Position numbers and translations under genes: made by a program. The notes below the pieces were generated by a model. That model did no database searches and was not told the origin of the DNA. It saw only the letters and a program-made list of their open reading frames with translations. From contig JAJXZM010000079.1 in the NCBI GenBank assembly GCA_021780055.1, forward strand, positions 1 through 9,171: DNA of 9,171 bases, in the 5' to 3' direction. This DNA comes from Acidobacteriota bacterium (GTDB taxonomy: Bacteria > Acidobacteriota > Terriglobia > UBA7540). Below are positions 1-5,683 of the stretch, in pieces (the first letter of the stretch is position 1; each line of letters opens with the position of its first letter).

Positions 1-1
1 C

Positions 2-379
2 TTGTTGCGGTCGTGCCCCGGCACAGTGTTCAGCAATGCATCGCGGTTGCGTCTTGAGGTGACGAAGCTCTATCAGCTTCAAGAGCAAGAGCGGGAGGCG
101 CGAGCAGCCCAGCTTCAGTCAAAGCCGGTATCCACCATCGGCCAACCTGCCTATTCGTGCCTCTCGTTGGAGCGCTTTCGCAACGCGGTCAAGTTCCATG
201 ACCGCCCCGCCGCCGCCGACATCGCCTTCTGTGTCGCCGCCATCTCGCTCAGGATGCCGGACGATGCGATTGCCTCAGCCCTTGAGTGCAACTACCTGTC
301 GCGCGATCCCAACCCCTCCCGGCGCGCTGCCTACATTCACCGGACAATGACAAAGGCGAGAGCCTGGGCGAAGCGGTAA
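2..379 (+). CDS. C-terminal part of a RepB-like DNA primase (partial)
   Basis: This frame is open to the left edge, so the gene starts outside the window and the TTG at 2 is not a reliable start. The last 65 or so residues read like the C-terminal helical domain of RepB-type plasmid primases: an alanine-rich helix (about residues 67-85), a stretch with LSRDPNPSRRAAYIHRT (about 99-115) and a basic end. In that family the domain follows the catalytic primase core and helps start replication of plasmids and integrative elements. The ssb gene downstream supports a replication module, although 382 bases separate them. The N-terminal catalytic residues are outside the window, so the family call rests on the tail alone. 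A different replication or DNA-binding protein with a similar helical tail is possible. Confidence 0.5.
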   Translation: MLRSCPGTVFSNASRLRLEVTKLYQLQEQEREARAAQLQSKPVSTIGQPAYSCLSLERFRNAVKFHDRPAAADIAFCVAAISLRMPDDAIASALECNYLSRDPNPSRRAAYIHRTMTKARAWAKR

Positions 380-761
380 GCGCCATGTCCGCGCATGTAC
401 TCGCCCACATACTCCCGCTCGGAAGAACTCTACGGCCATCCCCCGACAGCTCCATCTTGCTGCTGCGTTGCCTCTGCAATCTCAACGGCGGCATGCGGAT
501 ATTGAACAGGTTTGCTTCACTTCGGTTTGCCTTTCTGTTTGCGTTCAGCGTGCCGCGCTCAGAACACCCACGCCCTGCGGACGCACGCTCTCGCTCCAGA
601 GATTCTTCGCCGTTCCGGTGTGGACTCCTTCCCCGAGACAAGCTCTGGTCCCCTTCCACAAATCTCTTCCACTCGCCTTGGGAGTGGGCCGCGACGGCAC
701 ACCCTCCGGGCAAGCATGTACCGCATCCAGCGGACAAACTTTCAGAAAAAGGAGCTACACC
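380..761 (+). other. gene-free stretch between primase and ssb
   Basis: These 382 bases lie between the primase stop and the ssb start. Open frames cross it on both strands, but their translations are low-complexity, rich in Arg, Ser and Pro, lack a ribosome binding site and look like shadows of GC-rich DNA. I see no tRNA, clear terminator or convincing promoter. It could be the remnant of a decayed gene or a long ssb leader. Confidence 0.5.
748..754 (+). promoter_or_regulatory. ribosome binding site of ssb
   Basis: AAAGGAG, 7 bases before the ATG at 762. This decides the ssb start, because two overlapping open frames extend much further upstream with no site of their own. Confidence 0.8.
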
Positions 762-1131
762 ATGTTCAACAAAGTCATCCTCATCGGCCGCCTCGGCAAA
801 AATGCAGAAGCCAAGACCGCGCAGAACAAGAAGGACTACGCCGTCCTCAGCCTGGCCACCAGCGAGAGCTGGAAGAACGAGCGGGGCGAGTACGAAACCC
901 GCACCGAATGGCACCGTCTACGCCTGGGGCAATCTCGCCAACTTCGCCAAATCGCTCCAGAAGGGCCAGCTCGTCAGCCTGGAGGGGAAGATCAAGTATC
1001 GCGTGATCGAAGAAGCCGTCAAGGGCCAGCAGGTCAAGTACACCATCGCCGAAATCCACGCTTCGAGCATCCGGCGTCTCTCTAAGGTCGAAGCCGCTGA
1101 CGATCCCAGCGACGGGGCGGACGAGGAGTAG
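762..1131 (+). pseudogene. ssb: single-stranded DNA-binding protein, frame broken near codon 52
   Basis: SSB coats single-stranded DNA during replication and repair. The first 52 residues (MFNKVILIGRLGK..., then LATSESWKNE and RTEWHR) are a typical OB-fold N-terminus. At base 917 the homology jumps to another frame, which carries VYAWGNLANFAKSLQKG, VSLEGKIKYR and the last strands, ending at 1131. Restoring a lost GT after the CGT codon at 915-917 would join them as TEWHR-VYAWG, the family consensus, giving about 123 residues. Read as is, the first frame ends at 1085 with an unrelated tail and no complete OB fold. The reconstructed C-terminus is acidic (DDPSDGADEE) but lacks the DDIPF-like tip used by chromosomal SSBs to recruit partners. 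The family call is secure; whether the shift is a real mutation or a sequencing error cannot be told here. Confidence 0.85.
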
Positions 1132-1145
1132 TCCTGATCCGTTCA

Positions 1146-1174
1146 GCTCAAGGGCGAGTTGATCGCCCTTGAGC
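1146..1174 (+). terminator. 12-bp hairpin after ssb
   Basis: GCTCAAGGGCGA at 1146-1157 pairs perfectly with TCGCCCTTGAGC at 1163-1174 across a 5-base loop, starting 15 bases after the ssb stop. Position and strength suit a transcript end, but no T-run follows, so it may be an RNA-stabilising or Rho-assisted structure instead of a standard intrinsic terminator. Confidence 0.45.
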
Positions 1175-1196
1175 GCAGCGTCTTCGGAGTGCTCTA

Positions 1197-1258
1197 CCTA
1201 TTGGCGGGGACTTGTCGATGTCTTAGGACATATCCGATTTCGTCGCGCCTATTGGCGG
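1197..1258. repeat. 11-bp direct repeat flanking a 14-bp palindrome
   Basis: CCTATTGGCGG occurs at 1197-1207 and again at 1248-1258, 51 bases apart. Between them lies ATGTC-TTAG-GACAT at 1218-1231, with 5-bp arms that match exactly. Such an arrangement is common in protein-binding regions, including insertion sequence ends and regulator operators. No transposase gene lies beside it, so an insertion sequence remnant is only a guess. Confidence 0.4.
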
Positions 1259-1342
1259 TTAGCGTGAAACCAGAATTTCTCTCGACGACATACCGCGTCT
1301 AAACTGGTTCTTATCATTTAACATTCACGCCAGAGGACCGAA

Positions 1343-2332
1343 ATGCCTGTCTGGGACCAAGTACACGAGTCAATAGCAGCGGCCTTAAGCCAGAACAGAA
1401 TGAGAGATGCTCGCGAACTGATCGAACACGCGCTTTCATCAATGCCGCCACACTGGAAGCCGATCGAAGAGGACGACAAACAAGTCCGCGGGGCGTTTTG
1501 GGACCAGGATGAGTTTCTAGCCTATGCTGGCAGGCGAAGATCCGATCATGAGAAGTCGATCTTATGGACAACAGTCTCCTTCTCCAAGCTTTGGTGGCAA
1601 CTAGCCGATGTGAGCGTCTCGGAAGGGCGGTTTGACAATGCACTTGTCTGTGTTGAAAAGGGGCTAGAGTTGGAGCCAGACCATCCGATTCTTTGGATCC
1701 AACGTGGCTACATTTTCAATCGTCTCGGACGCCACCAAGAGGCACTCGAAGCGTACCGTGCAGCCAGTACCATTCGCCCGTGGGCACCTCCGGCAGTCAC
1801 GGCGCGGGCACTTCGTGGGCAGGGCTCTGCACTTATTGATCTGGGGCGCCTTTTGGAAGCAAGGGGTGTTTACAATGCCTCCCTCGAACTCGATCCGAAG
1901 AGCGATTCAGCCTGCAAGGAACTTGAATATATCGACCAAGCACTCGCGGATAAGCAGAAGCAAGCGGCGACTCTGCCCTGGTTCCTTCATGCAATCAAAT
2001 TCCCACCCACCGATCCCCTAACGCTCCAGTTATTGCGGCTCGTTCAAAATATGGATTCAATACCCGGGCCGAAGACGGTTGGTACGGAAAACTACTCCAT
2101 GATTTCGAAAGCGTTCCTCGCTTCTGGCTGGGCAGGATTTGAACAGGCATTTGATGCTGTCATCCCGCGCAGCCGAGCGGACTATGCGGACATCAAGCGA
2201 GATCTTTTGCGGGAACCCATTTTCAACCAGAAGGTTCACGAGAGAATGTCCAAGATGCTTCTCGGCCAAGCGACCGTCGAGGAAACAATGGAAGAAATCA
2301 AACAGGATAGGGATTCTGAAACAGTTCAGTGA
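1343..2332 (+). CDS. TPR-repeat protein
   Basis: This is a 329-residue protein beginning at ATG with AGAGGA five bases upstream of it. Three tetratricopeptide-type repeats can be seen at about residues 82-115, 116-149 and 155-188. They show the usual pattern of a small residue in helix A, a G-R or G-x-L turn, paired alanines in helix B and a closing L-E-x-P or L-D-P. The N-terminal 80 residues also look helical, and the part after residue 210 has no recognisable motif. No signal peptide or membrane segment is seen, so it is probably cytoplasmic. TPR domains form protein-binding scaffolds, but the partner is unknown. Codon use and GC are less extreme than in the ssb region, suggesting a separate origin. 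The small gene that follows begins 79 bases after its stop and could be cotranscribed. Confidence 0.75.
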   Translation: MPVWDQVHESIAAALSQNRMRDARELIEHALSSMPPHWKPIEEDDKQVRGAFWDQDEFLAYAGRRRSDHEKSILWTTVSFSKLWWQLADVSVSEGRFDNALVCVEKGLELEPDHPILWIQRGYIFNRLGRHQEALEAYRAASTIRPWAPPAVTARALRGQGSALIDLGRLLEARGVYNASLELDPKSDSACKELEYIDQALADKQKQAATLPWFLHAIKFPPTDPLTLQLLRLVQNMDSIPGPKTVGTENYSMISKAFLASGWAGFEQAFDAVIPRSRADYADIKRDLLREPIFNQKVHERMSKMLLGQATVEETMEEIKQDRDSETVQ

Positions 2333-2411
2333 TTGCGACGGTGGGCCTATAGGTAGGTCACCGCGAATCGTTTGCATTTGACGGCAGCGATACTTTGAAA
2401 GGGGGACTGAG

Positions 2412-2786
2412 ATGGTTCTTTGGCAAGGTGCAATGTATCGGGATGATCGCGTGTTTATTCTTGACCTGCAACTTGCGACAAAAGGCGTTAGAAAAGTATG
2501 GGCTGTTACAACACGGCGAAACGTCGACGGGTTTCCACCATTTAGAGTTGACGACTTCGAAACCAAGGAAAAGGCCGTTGAGTTCATCCAGAAAATTGAG
2601 CCCACAACCCCTCGAATAAGCTATGGTGGAAAGCCTCCAGAGAATCCAGTCTCATACGATGAGTATGTTCTCCAACTGCGTCACGAGGGTATCCCCTCGG
2701 CCATGGAGATTCACAACATGAACAGCAGTGGCCGCGGGGAGCTTATTCTATCCGAAGTCACAGAGGATGAGCTGAGGAATAGCTAA
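2412..2786 (+). CDS. hypothetical protein, 124 residues
   Basis: I do not recognise this protein. ATG at 2412 is preceded by a purine-rich GGGGGA site 6 bases upstream, which supports the start. The first half is rich in aromatic and positive residues and reads like beta strands (VFILDLQLATKG, KVWAVTTRRN). The middle contains an acidic helix (ETKEKAVEFIQKI). The second half has GKPPENPVSYDEYVLQL followed by an acidic tail. There is no signal peptide, membrane segment or cysteine pair, so a small soluble alpha/beta protein is likely. It follows the TPR gene on the same strand, but the intervening bases show no clear terminator or promoter, so shared transcription is undecided. Confidence 0.65.
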   Translation: MVLWQGAMYRDDRVFILDLQLATKGVRKVWAVTTRRNVDGFPPFRVDDFETKEKAVEFIQKIEPTTPRISYGGKPPENPVSYDEYVLQLRHEGIPSAMEIHNMNSSGRGELILSEVTEDELRNS

Positions 2787-2998
2787 GAGCACGTATCTCG
2801 ATTCTCTTCAAGCAGAGCGGCACCGAATACAAAACTGGCGTGAATACCGTCTTGAACTTTGCCCTGAATTATCGGTGGTGGTGCAGTTTCAGGTTAGCCG
2901 GTCATTCAGCCCATGTCCCAAGCACCGCCGCCGCGAATGGTCGAGAATTTCCGCTCAGGTACACCAAACAAGGTCGAGCCTACCCGGCAGGAGAACTG

Positions 2999-3280
2999 AT
3001 GGTCATCGATCGAAGATATAACCGCTTTCGCCTGATTAAGCGGCCTGACCAACTGAGTGGTCCGCAAGCAGAATTCATGTATAAACTGATCGTCAAACTA
3101 GGCGGCGAGCCGGAGAAGGCTCGCTGGCTCACCTTCACCGAGGTAGTGAATGCGGCAGAGGCAGCGGCCTACAAGCAGCATCTTGATCCTGACAAAGGCA
3201 GTGTGGAGGTGCCTGATTCGGTTTATTACTGGCTTAACAAGTGGAGCCGAAATGGCTTCATGATGCGGAATGAGCCATGA
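2999..3280 (+). CDS. hypothetical protein, 93 residues
   Basis: I do not recognise this protein. The frame is open from a GTG at 2840, but the first 53 codons of that longer version look non-coding and have no ribosome site. The ATG at 2999 has AGGAG at 2989-2993, five bases upstream, and starts a coherent sequence. The product is small, basic at its N-terminus (MVIDRRYNRFRLIKR) and then mainly helical, with an Ala-rich segment at about residues 45-60 and a closing SVYYWLNKWSRNGFM. The helical make-up and basic start could suit a small winged-helix or nucleic acid-binding protein, but no diagnostic motif is visible. It lies 212 bases after the preceding gene and just before the structured leader region. 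Confidence 0.5.
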   Translation: MVIDRRYNRFRLIKRPDQLSGPQAEFMYKLIVKLGGEPEKARWLTFTEVVNAAEAAAYKQHLDPDKGSVEVPDSVYYWLNKWSRNGFMMRNEP

Positions 3281-3321
3281 TCAACACGTCCAGCATGGTA
3301 GCAGAATCCTAGCACTTCAAA

Positions 3322-3383
3322 CAGCAGGTTCTCGGAGAGTCGTAGGCAATCCGGAAACTACACCATTACCGAATTTCCTGCTG
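3322..3383 (+). repeat. 7-bp inverted repeat with a 48-base loop
   Basis: CAGCAGG at 3322-3328 and CCTGCTG at 3377-3383 are exact reverse complements. The downstream arm ends just before the proposed -35 box of the leader promoter, so it could be part of an operator, but arms this short also occur by chance. Confidence 0.25.
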
Positions 3384-3385
3384 AT

Positions 3386-3415
3386 TTGCATTTGGGCGAG
3401 GTAGTGTGCTACGCT
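3386..3415 (+). promoter_or_regulatory. probable extended -10 promoter for the leader RNA
   Basis: TTGCAT at 3386-3391 serves as a -35 box. An 18-base spacer leads to TACGCT at 3410-3415, preceded by TGC, the extended -10 signature. Transcription would begin near 3422, about ten bases before the first leader hairpin. The -10 match is imperfect (four of six bases), so this is a moderate call. Confidence 0.4.
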
Positions 3416-3421
3416 TCGGGC

Positions 3422-3549
3422 AACATTAAGAAATGGGCCGACGCCCATGCCAACCTGCCAACCGGGCAAGGTGGACGCGAAAGCGGATGTGGCTCCCTAA
3501 AGGGGCAACTAAGCGGAAACGCCGTCGGCCCTCCATTCTGGAGGGTTTT
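3422..3549 (+). ncRNA. structured leader RNA, candidate translational riboswitch
   Basis: Exact pairings seen in this leader are: hairpin ATGGGC/GCCCAT (3433-3438 with 3443-3448); hairpin ACCTGCC/GGC-A-AGGT (3453-3459 with 3465-3472, one bulged A); CGC-GAAA-GCG (3476-3485); GCTCC/GGGGC (3492-3496 with 3502-3506, one G-U pair); GCG-GAAA-CGC (3513-3522); and CCCTCCA/TGGAGGG (3529-3535 with 3539-3545). A long-range 9-bp helix, GGGCCGACG (3435-3443) with CGTCGGCCC (3523-3531), would close the middle hairpins into one domain. It competes with the first hairpin and takes CCC 3529-3531 from the last one, whose 3' arm holds the ribosome site GGAGG. Domain closed means site free; domain open means site hidden. 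I cannot match it to a named riboswitch class. The competition is inferred, the pairings are seen. Confidence 0.5.
3540..3544 (+). promoter_or_regulatory. hairpin-sequestered ribosome binding site
   Basis: GGAGG lies in the 3' arm of the CCCTCCA/TGGAGGG hairpin, five bases before GTG 3550. TTTTGTGTTTT follows the hairpin, so the same structure could act as an intrinsic terminator. Placement of the start codon within that tract favours control of translation, but both could operate. Confidence 0.55.
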
Positions 3550-3978
3550 GTGTTTTCAGAGTCACTTATTGACCGCAACACGATTCTGGCATTCCTGGAG
3601 ACTGAATACCATGTCTTCGGGGACTCTCCCTTCACGCTCAGAATTGGTGAGCCAAACGCCGCTTTGGCTGCTGCGTGCAAGAGGAACTGCTCAGAATCTA
3701 GCGCATATATCACTGCCTGCAATCCCAATAGCAAGCCTCTCGATGACCCTGCAAATGCAGAACGCCACACTTCCTTGCGGCGGGAACTGATTGAACGAAA
3801 TCTAGCCTTTATTGAAGGAGTTGGGAAACATCCATCGAGCGGATGGCCTAGTGAAGCCAGCTTTCTCATATTCGGTATTGACGTTGAAATAGCGAGAGAT
3901 CTGTCAAGACGAATGCAACAAGATGCATTCGTTTGGGTCGGCCCCGATTGGTTGCCGCAGTTAATTTTGTTGAAGTGA
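3550..3978 (+). CDS. DUF3293-family protein, GTG start
   Basis: This is a 142-residue soluble protein of the DUF3293 family, whose biochemical role is not established. Family marks seen are: EYHVF and PFTLRIGEP at residues 19-35, AYITACNPNS at 52-61, a variable helix with a run of Arg/Glu at 70-85, SGWPSEASFLIFGID at 97-111, and QQDAFVWVG at 123-131. The frame continues upstream without a stop to ATG 3433, but those 39 codons encode an Arg-rich low-complexity stretch, have no ribosome site and coincide with strong RNA structure. GTG 3550 has GGAGG correctly spaced and begins the family homology, so it is preferred. The gene is first in a same-strand series with the Cys-rich gene, metK and the amidohydrolase. 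Expression may be set by the leader RNA. Confidence 0.75.
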   Translation: MFSESLIDRNTILAFLETEYHVFGDSPFTLRIGEPNAALAAACKRNCSESSAYITACNPNSKPLDDPANAERHTSLRRELIERNLAFIEGVGKHPSSGWPSEASFLIFGIDVEIARDLSRRMQQDAFVWVGPDWLPQLILLK

Positions 3979-4086
3979 GGTAAATGGGCCGGTCTACCTG
4001 CCATGATGGCGAACGACCCAGGGGGATTTGAATCCAGCTTGCCGACCCGGACGCTCAGTCAAATTCGGCTAAAGAGGAGAAGTTTA
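3979..4086 (+). promoter_or_regulatory. leader of the Cys-rich gene with hairpins
   Basis: The 108 bases between the DUF3293 stop and the next ATG contain GGTC/GACC (3991-3994 with 4015-4018) around an inner hairpin GCCA-TGA-TGGC (4000-4010), and GGATT-TG-AATCC (4024-4035). CCGGTC (3989-3994) could instead pair with GACCCGG (4044-4050) with one bulge. It shares AAATGGGCCG, ACCTGCCA, GGACGC and CTAAAG, in this order, with the leader at 3431-3502. GAGGAG at 4074-4079 is the ribosome site of the next gene. Confidence 0.35.
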
Positions 4087-4449
4087 ATGACGAAGTCCAT
4101 CTCGAACGAGCCGAAGCACCACTCCGTCCTCAAACATCGTGCAGCACCCGCGAATTCCTCCCCGGCGGCCATTCCTCGCGGTCTCGTTCGGTGCGAGGTG
4201 TGTCATGAATACCGCGGTGCCGTGCGCAATGACGATTTGCCGACCGCCAGCCAAACGGAGGAGGCTGTCGTCGCTGTCGTCTGCATTTGCGACGGAATTC
4301 CTTGCCGTAAATGTGAAACGGGGCGCATCCACAGGCCCATCTCCAACTACTGGAGCGAGGCAAAAGGCGCATTGATCCATTGCCCTTGGTTCAGTGCCCA
4401 AGCACCCTGCGACCAGTGCCGGGCAGCGCAACAGCCGCGCATTACCTAA
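4087..4449 (+). CDS. cysteine-rich putative zinc-binding protein
   Basis: This 120-residue protein starts at ATG 4087 with GAGGAG seven bases before it. An ATG at 4003 in the same frame lies inside the leader and has no such site. The first 35 residues are basic and probably disordered. Nine cysteines follow: C36-x2-C39 with His40, C66-x-C68, C73-x2-C76, C99 and C108-x2-C111. Three CxxC pairs plus extra Cys and His suggest one or two zinc ribbon sites. The segment [22 protein letters not shown] is split by motifs that look conserved, with [10 protein letters not shown] typical of a structured core. No membrane segment or signal peptide is seen. It sits 61 bases before metK, on the same strand. 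Function is unknown; a nucleic acid-binding or protein-binding adaptor is possible. Confidence 0.65.
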   Translation: MTKSISNEPKHHSVLKHRAAPANSSPAAIPRGLVRCEVCHEYRGAVRNDDLPTASQTEEAVVAVVCICDGIPCRKCETGRIHRPISNYWSEAKGALIHCPWFSAQAPCDQCRAAQQPRIT

Positions 4450-4495
4450 CCAGAGGCAACTGCCAGCAGCCATAAACAACCAACGGAACGCCGCC

Positions 4496-4503
4496 AAAAG
4501 GAG
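4496..4503 (+). promoter_or_regulatory. ribosome binding site of metK
   Basis: AAAAGGAG, seven bases before GTG 4511. It settles the start against the in-frame ATG at 4394, which lies inside the Cys-rich gene. Confidence 0.75.
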
Positions 4504-4510
4504 ATTGACA

Positions 4511-5683
4511 GTGACAGTTCGTAATGGCCTTTTCTCTTCAGAATCTGTTTCTGAAGGGCACCCCGACAAACTTGCCGACCGCATCTCGGACCGCATCCTG
4601 GATGCCTTTCTGTCGCATGACCCGCAGGCTCGCGTAGCCTGCGAAACCATGCTGGCAGATCAGTGCGTGATTGTTGCCGGAGAGTTCAAGACGCGCAACC
4701 CGCATGACTTCCATGCTGTGCGCTCACAAGCTGAATTGCTGGTCCGTGAAGTGCTGCGCGAAACCGGCTATAGAAGTGCGGAAACCGGCATCGATCCTGA
4801 ACTCTGCGAGGTTCAGATTCGGTTTAACTGGCAGGCACAGGACATCAGCCAGGGAGTGGACCGGAGCGATGGTGTGCTGGGCGCCGGCGATCAGGGGATG
4901 ATGTTCGGTTACGCAACGGATGAAACACCCGAACGAATGCCCGCGCCAATCCTGTATGCGCACCGGTTGGTAGGCCACCAAGCCGAAGTGCGGCGCAGTG
5001 GGCAGTTGCCTTGGCTGCAACCGGACGCCAAGTCGCAAGTAACTTTCCGGTACCGTGATGGGCTGCCGGTCGCGATTGAGAGCGTAGTACTTTCCACACA
5101 GCACGATGACTCCATCGATATTGACGAACTACGCGATTCCGTCGAACAGTACATTATCGACCCGGTGATTCCTGCGGAGTTGCGCAGTACGGCCTTTCGC
5201 ACCTACATCAACCCTACCGGGCGGTTTGTCACGGGCGGTCCCAAGGGCGATACAGGACTGACGGGCCGCAAGATCGTCGTGGACACCTACGGTGGAGCGG
5301 CTCCGCACGGGGGAGGGGCTTTCTCCGGCAAGGACCCTTCAAAAGTAGATCGATCTGCAGCCTACATGGCACGTTTTCTGGCCAAACAGGTTGTTGAGCG
5401 TGGATGGGCACGGCGGGCGCTGGTTCAACTGGCCTACGCCATCGGCGTTGCCGAGCCGGTCAGCTTTCTTGTGGAGACCTACGGGACTGAGAGTGATCCA
5501 CGGCGCGACATTGCAGCGGAACTTTCCCGCGAATTCGACTTGCGCCCGCAGGGGATCATCAGAGATCTCAACCTGCTGCGGCCAATCTACTACCCAACTG
5601 CAGCCTATGGGCATTTTGGCAGAACCGATGTTGCTCTTCCCTGGGAGGAAACGGTATCGGAAGGAGTGCGAGTTCATGTTTAG
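4511..5683 (+). CDS. metK: S-adenosylmethionine synthetase (methionine adenosyltransferase)
   Basis: MetK joins methionine and ATP to make S-adenosylmethionine, releasing phosphate and pyrophosphate in the cytoplasm, using Mg and K ions. The 390-residue length is normal. Family motifs are intact: [11 protein letters not shown] (residues 10-20, with the active-site His), [18 protein letters not shown] (120-137), [21 protein letters not shown] (234-254), [20 protein letters not shown] (266-285), [17 protein letters not shown], and the C-terminal [17 protein letters not shown]. All three repeats of the fold seem complete, so an active enzyme is likely. GTG 4511 has a strong ribosome site. Substitutions at usually invariant spots, such as AAPHGGGAF where MARHGGGAF is common, mark it as a divergent, probably accessory copy. 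The downstream amidohydrolase overlaps it by eight bases, implying coupled translation. Confidence 0.95.
   Translation: MTVRNGLFSSESVSEGHPDKLADRISDRILDAFLSHDPQARVACETMLADQCVIVAGEFKTRNPHDFHAVRSQAELLVREVLRETGYRSAETGIDPELCEVQIRFNWQAQDISQGVDRSDGVLGAGDQGMMFGYATDETPERMPAPILYAHRLVGHQAEVRRSGQLPWLQPDAKSQVTFRYRDGLPVAIESVVLSTQHDDSIDIDELRDSVEQYIIDPVIPAELRSTAFRTYINPTGRFVTGGPKGDTGLTGRKIVVDTYGGAAPHGGGAFSGKDPSKVDRSAAYMARFLAKQVVERGWARRALVQLAYAIGVAEPVSFLVETYGTESDPRRDIAAELSREFDLRPQGIIRDLNLLRPIYYPTAAYGHFGRTDVALPWEETVSEGVRVHV

Noticed and set aside
249..914. 221-residue minus-strand open frame
   Set aside because: Antisense shadow of the primase end and ssb in GC-rich DNA, with no ribosome site or motif.
905..925. 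Programmed frameshift in ssb
   Set aside because: No slippery heptamer, pausing structure or known precedent at this site; a small deletion or sequencing error is simpler.
286..1131. Long open frame covering the gap and ssb
   Set aside because: Only its last 71 codons match a protein family (SSB); the rest has no ribosome site and low-complexity translation.
2770..2790. CTGAGGA resembling a hammerhead ribozyme core
   Set aside because: No GAAA partner and no flanking stems in the needed positions.
3469..3479. AAGGTGGACGCG, similar to the T-box sequence AGGGTGGNACCGCG
   Set aside because: Two bases are missing from the conserved core, and there is no recognisable stem I or specifier loop upstream.
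3450..3522. Partial likeness to a c-di-GMP-I (GEMM) riboswitch (GGACGC, GAAA loop, CTAAA)
   Set aside because: The GACGCAAAGC core has an extra base and the conserved 3' GG-UA-GC pattern is not in place; the resemblance is too loose to name the class.
4020..4047. tRNA-like T arm (GGATTTGAATCC) near the second leader
   Set aside because: No matching acceptor, D or anticodon arms could be found on either strand.
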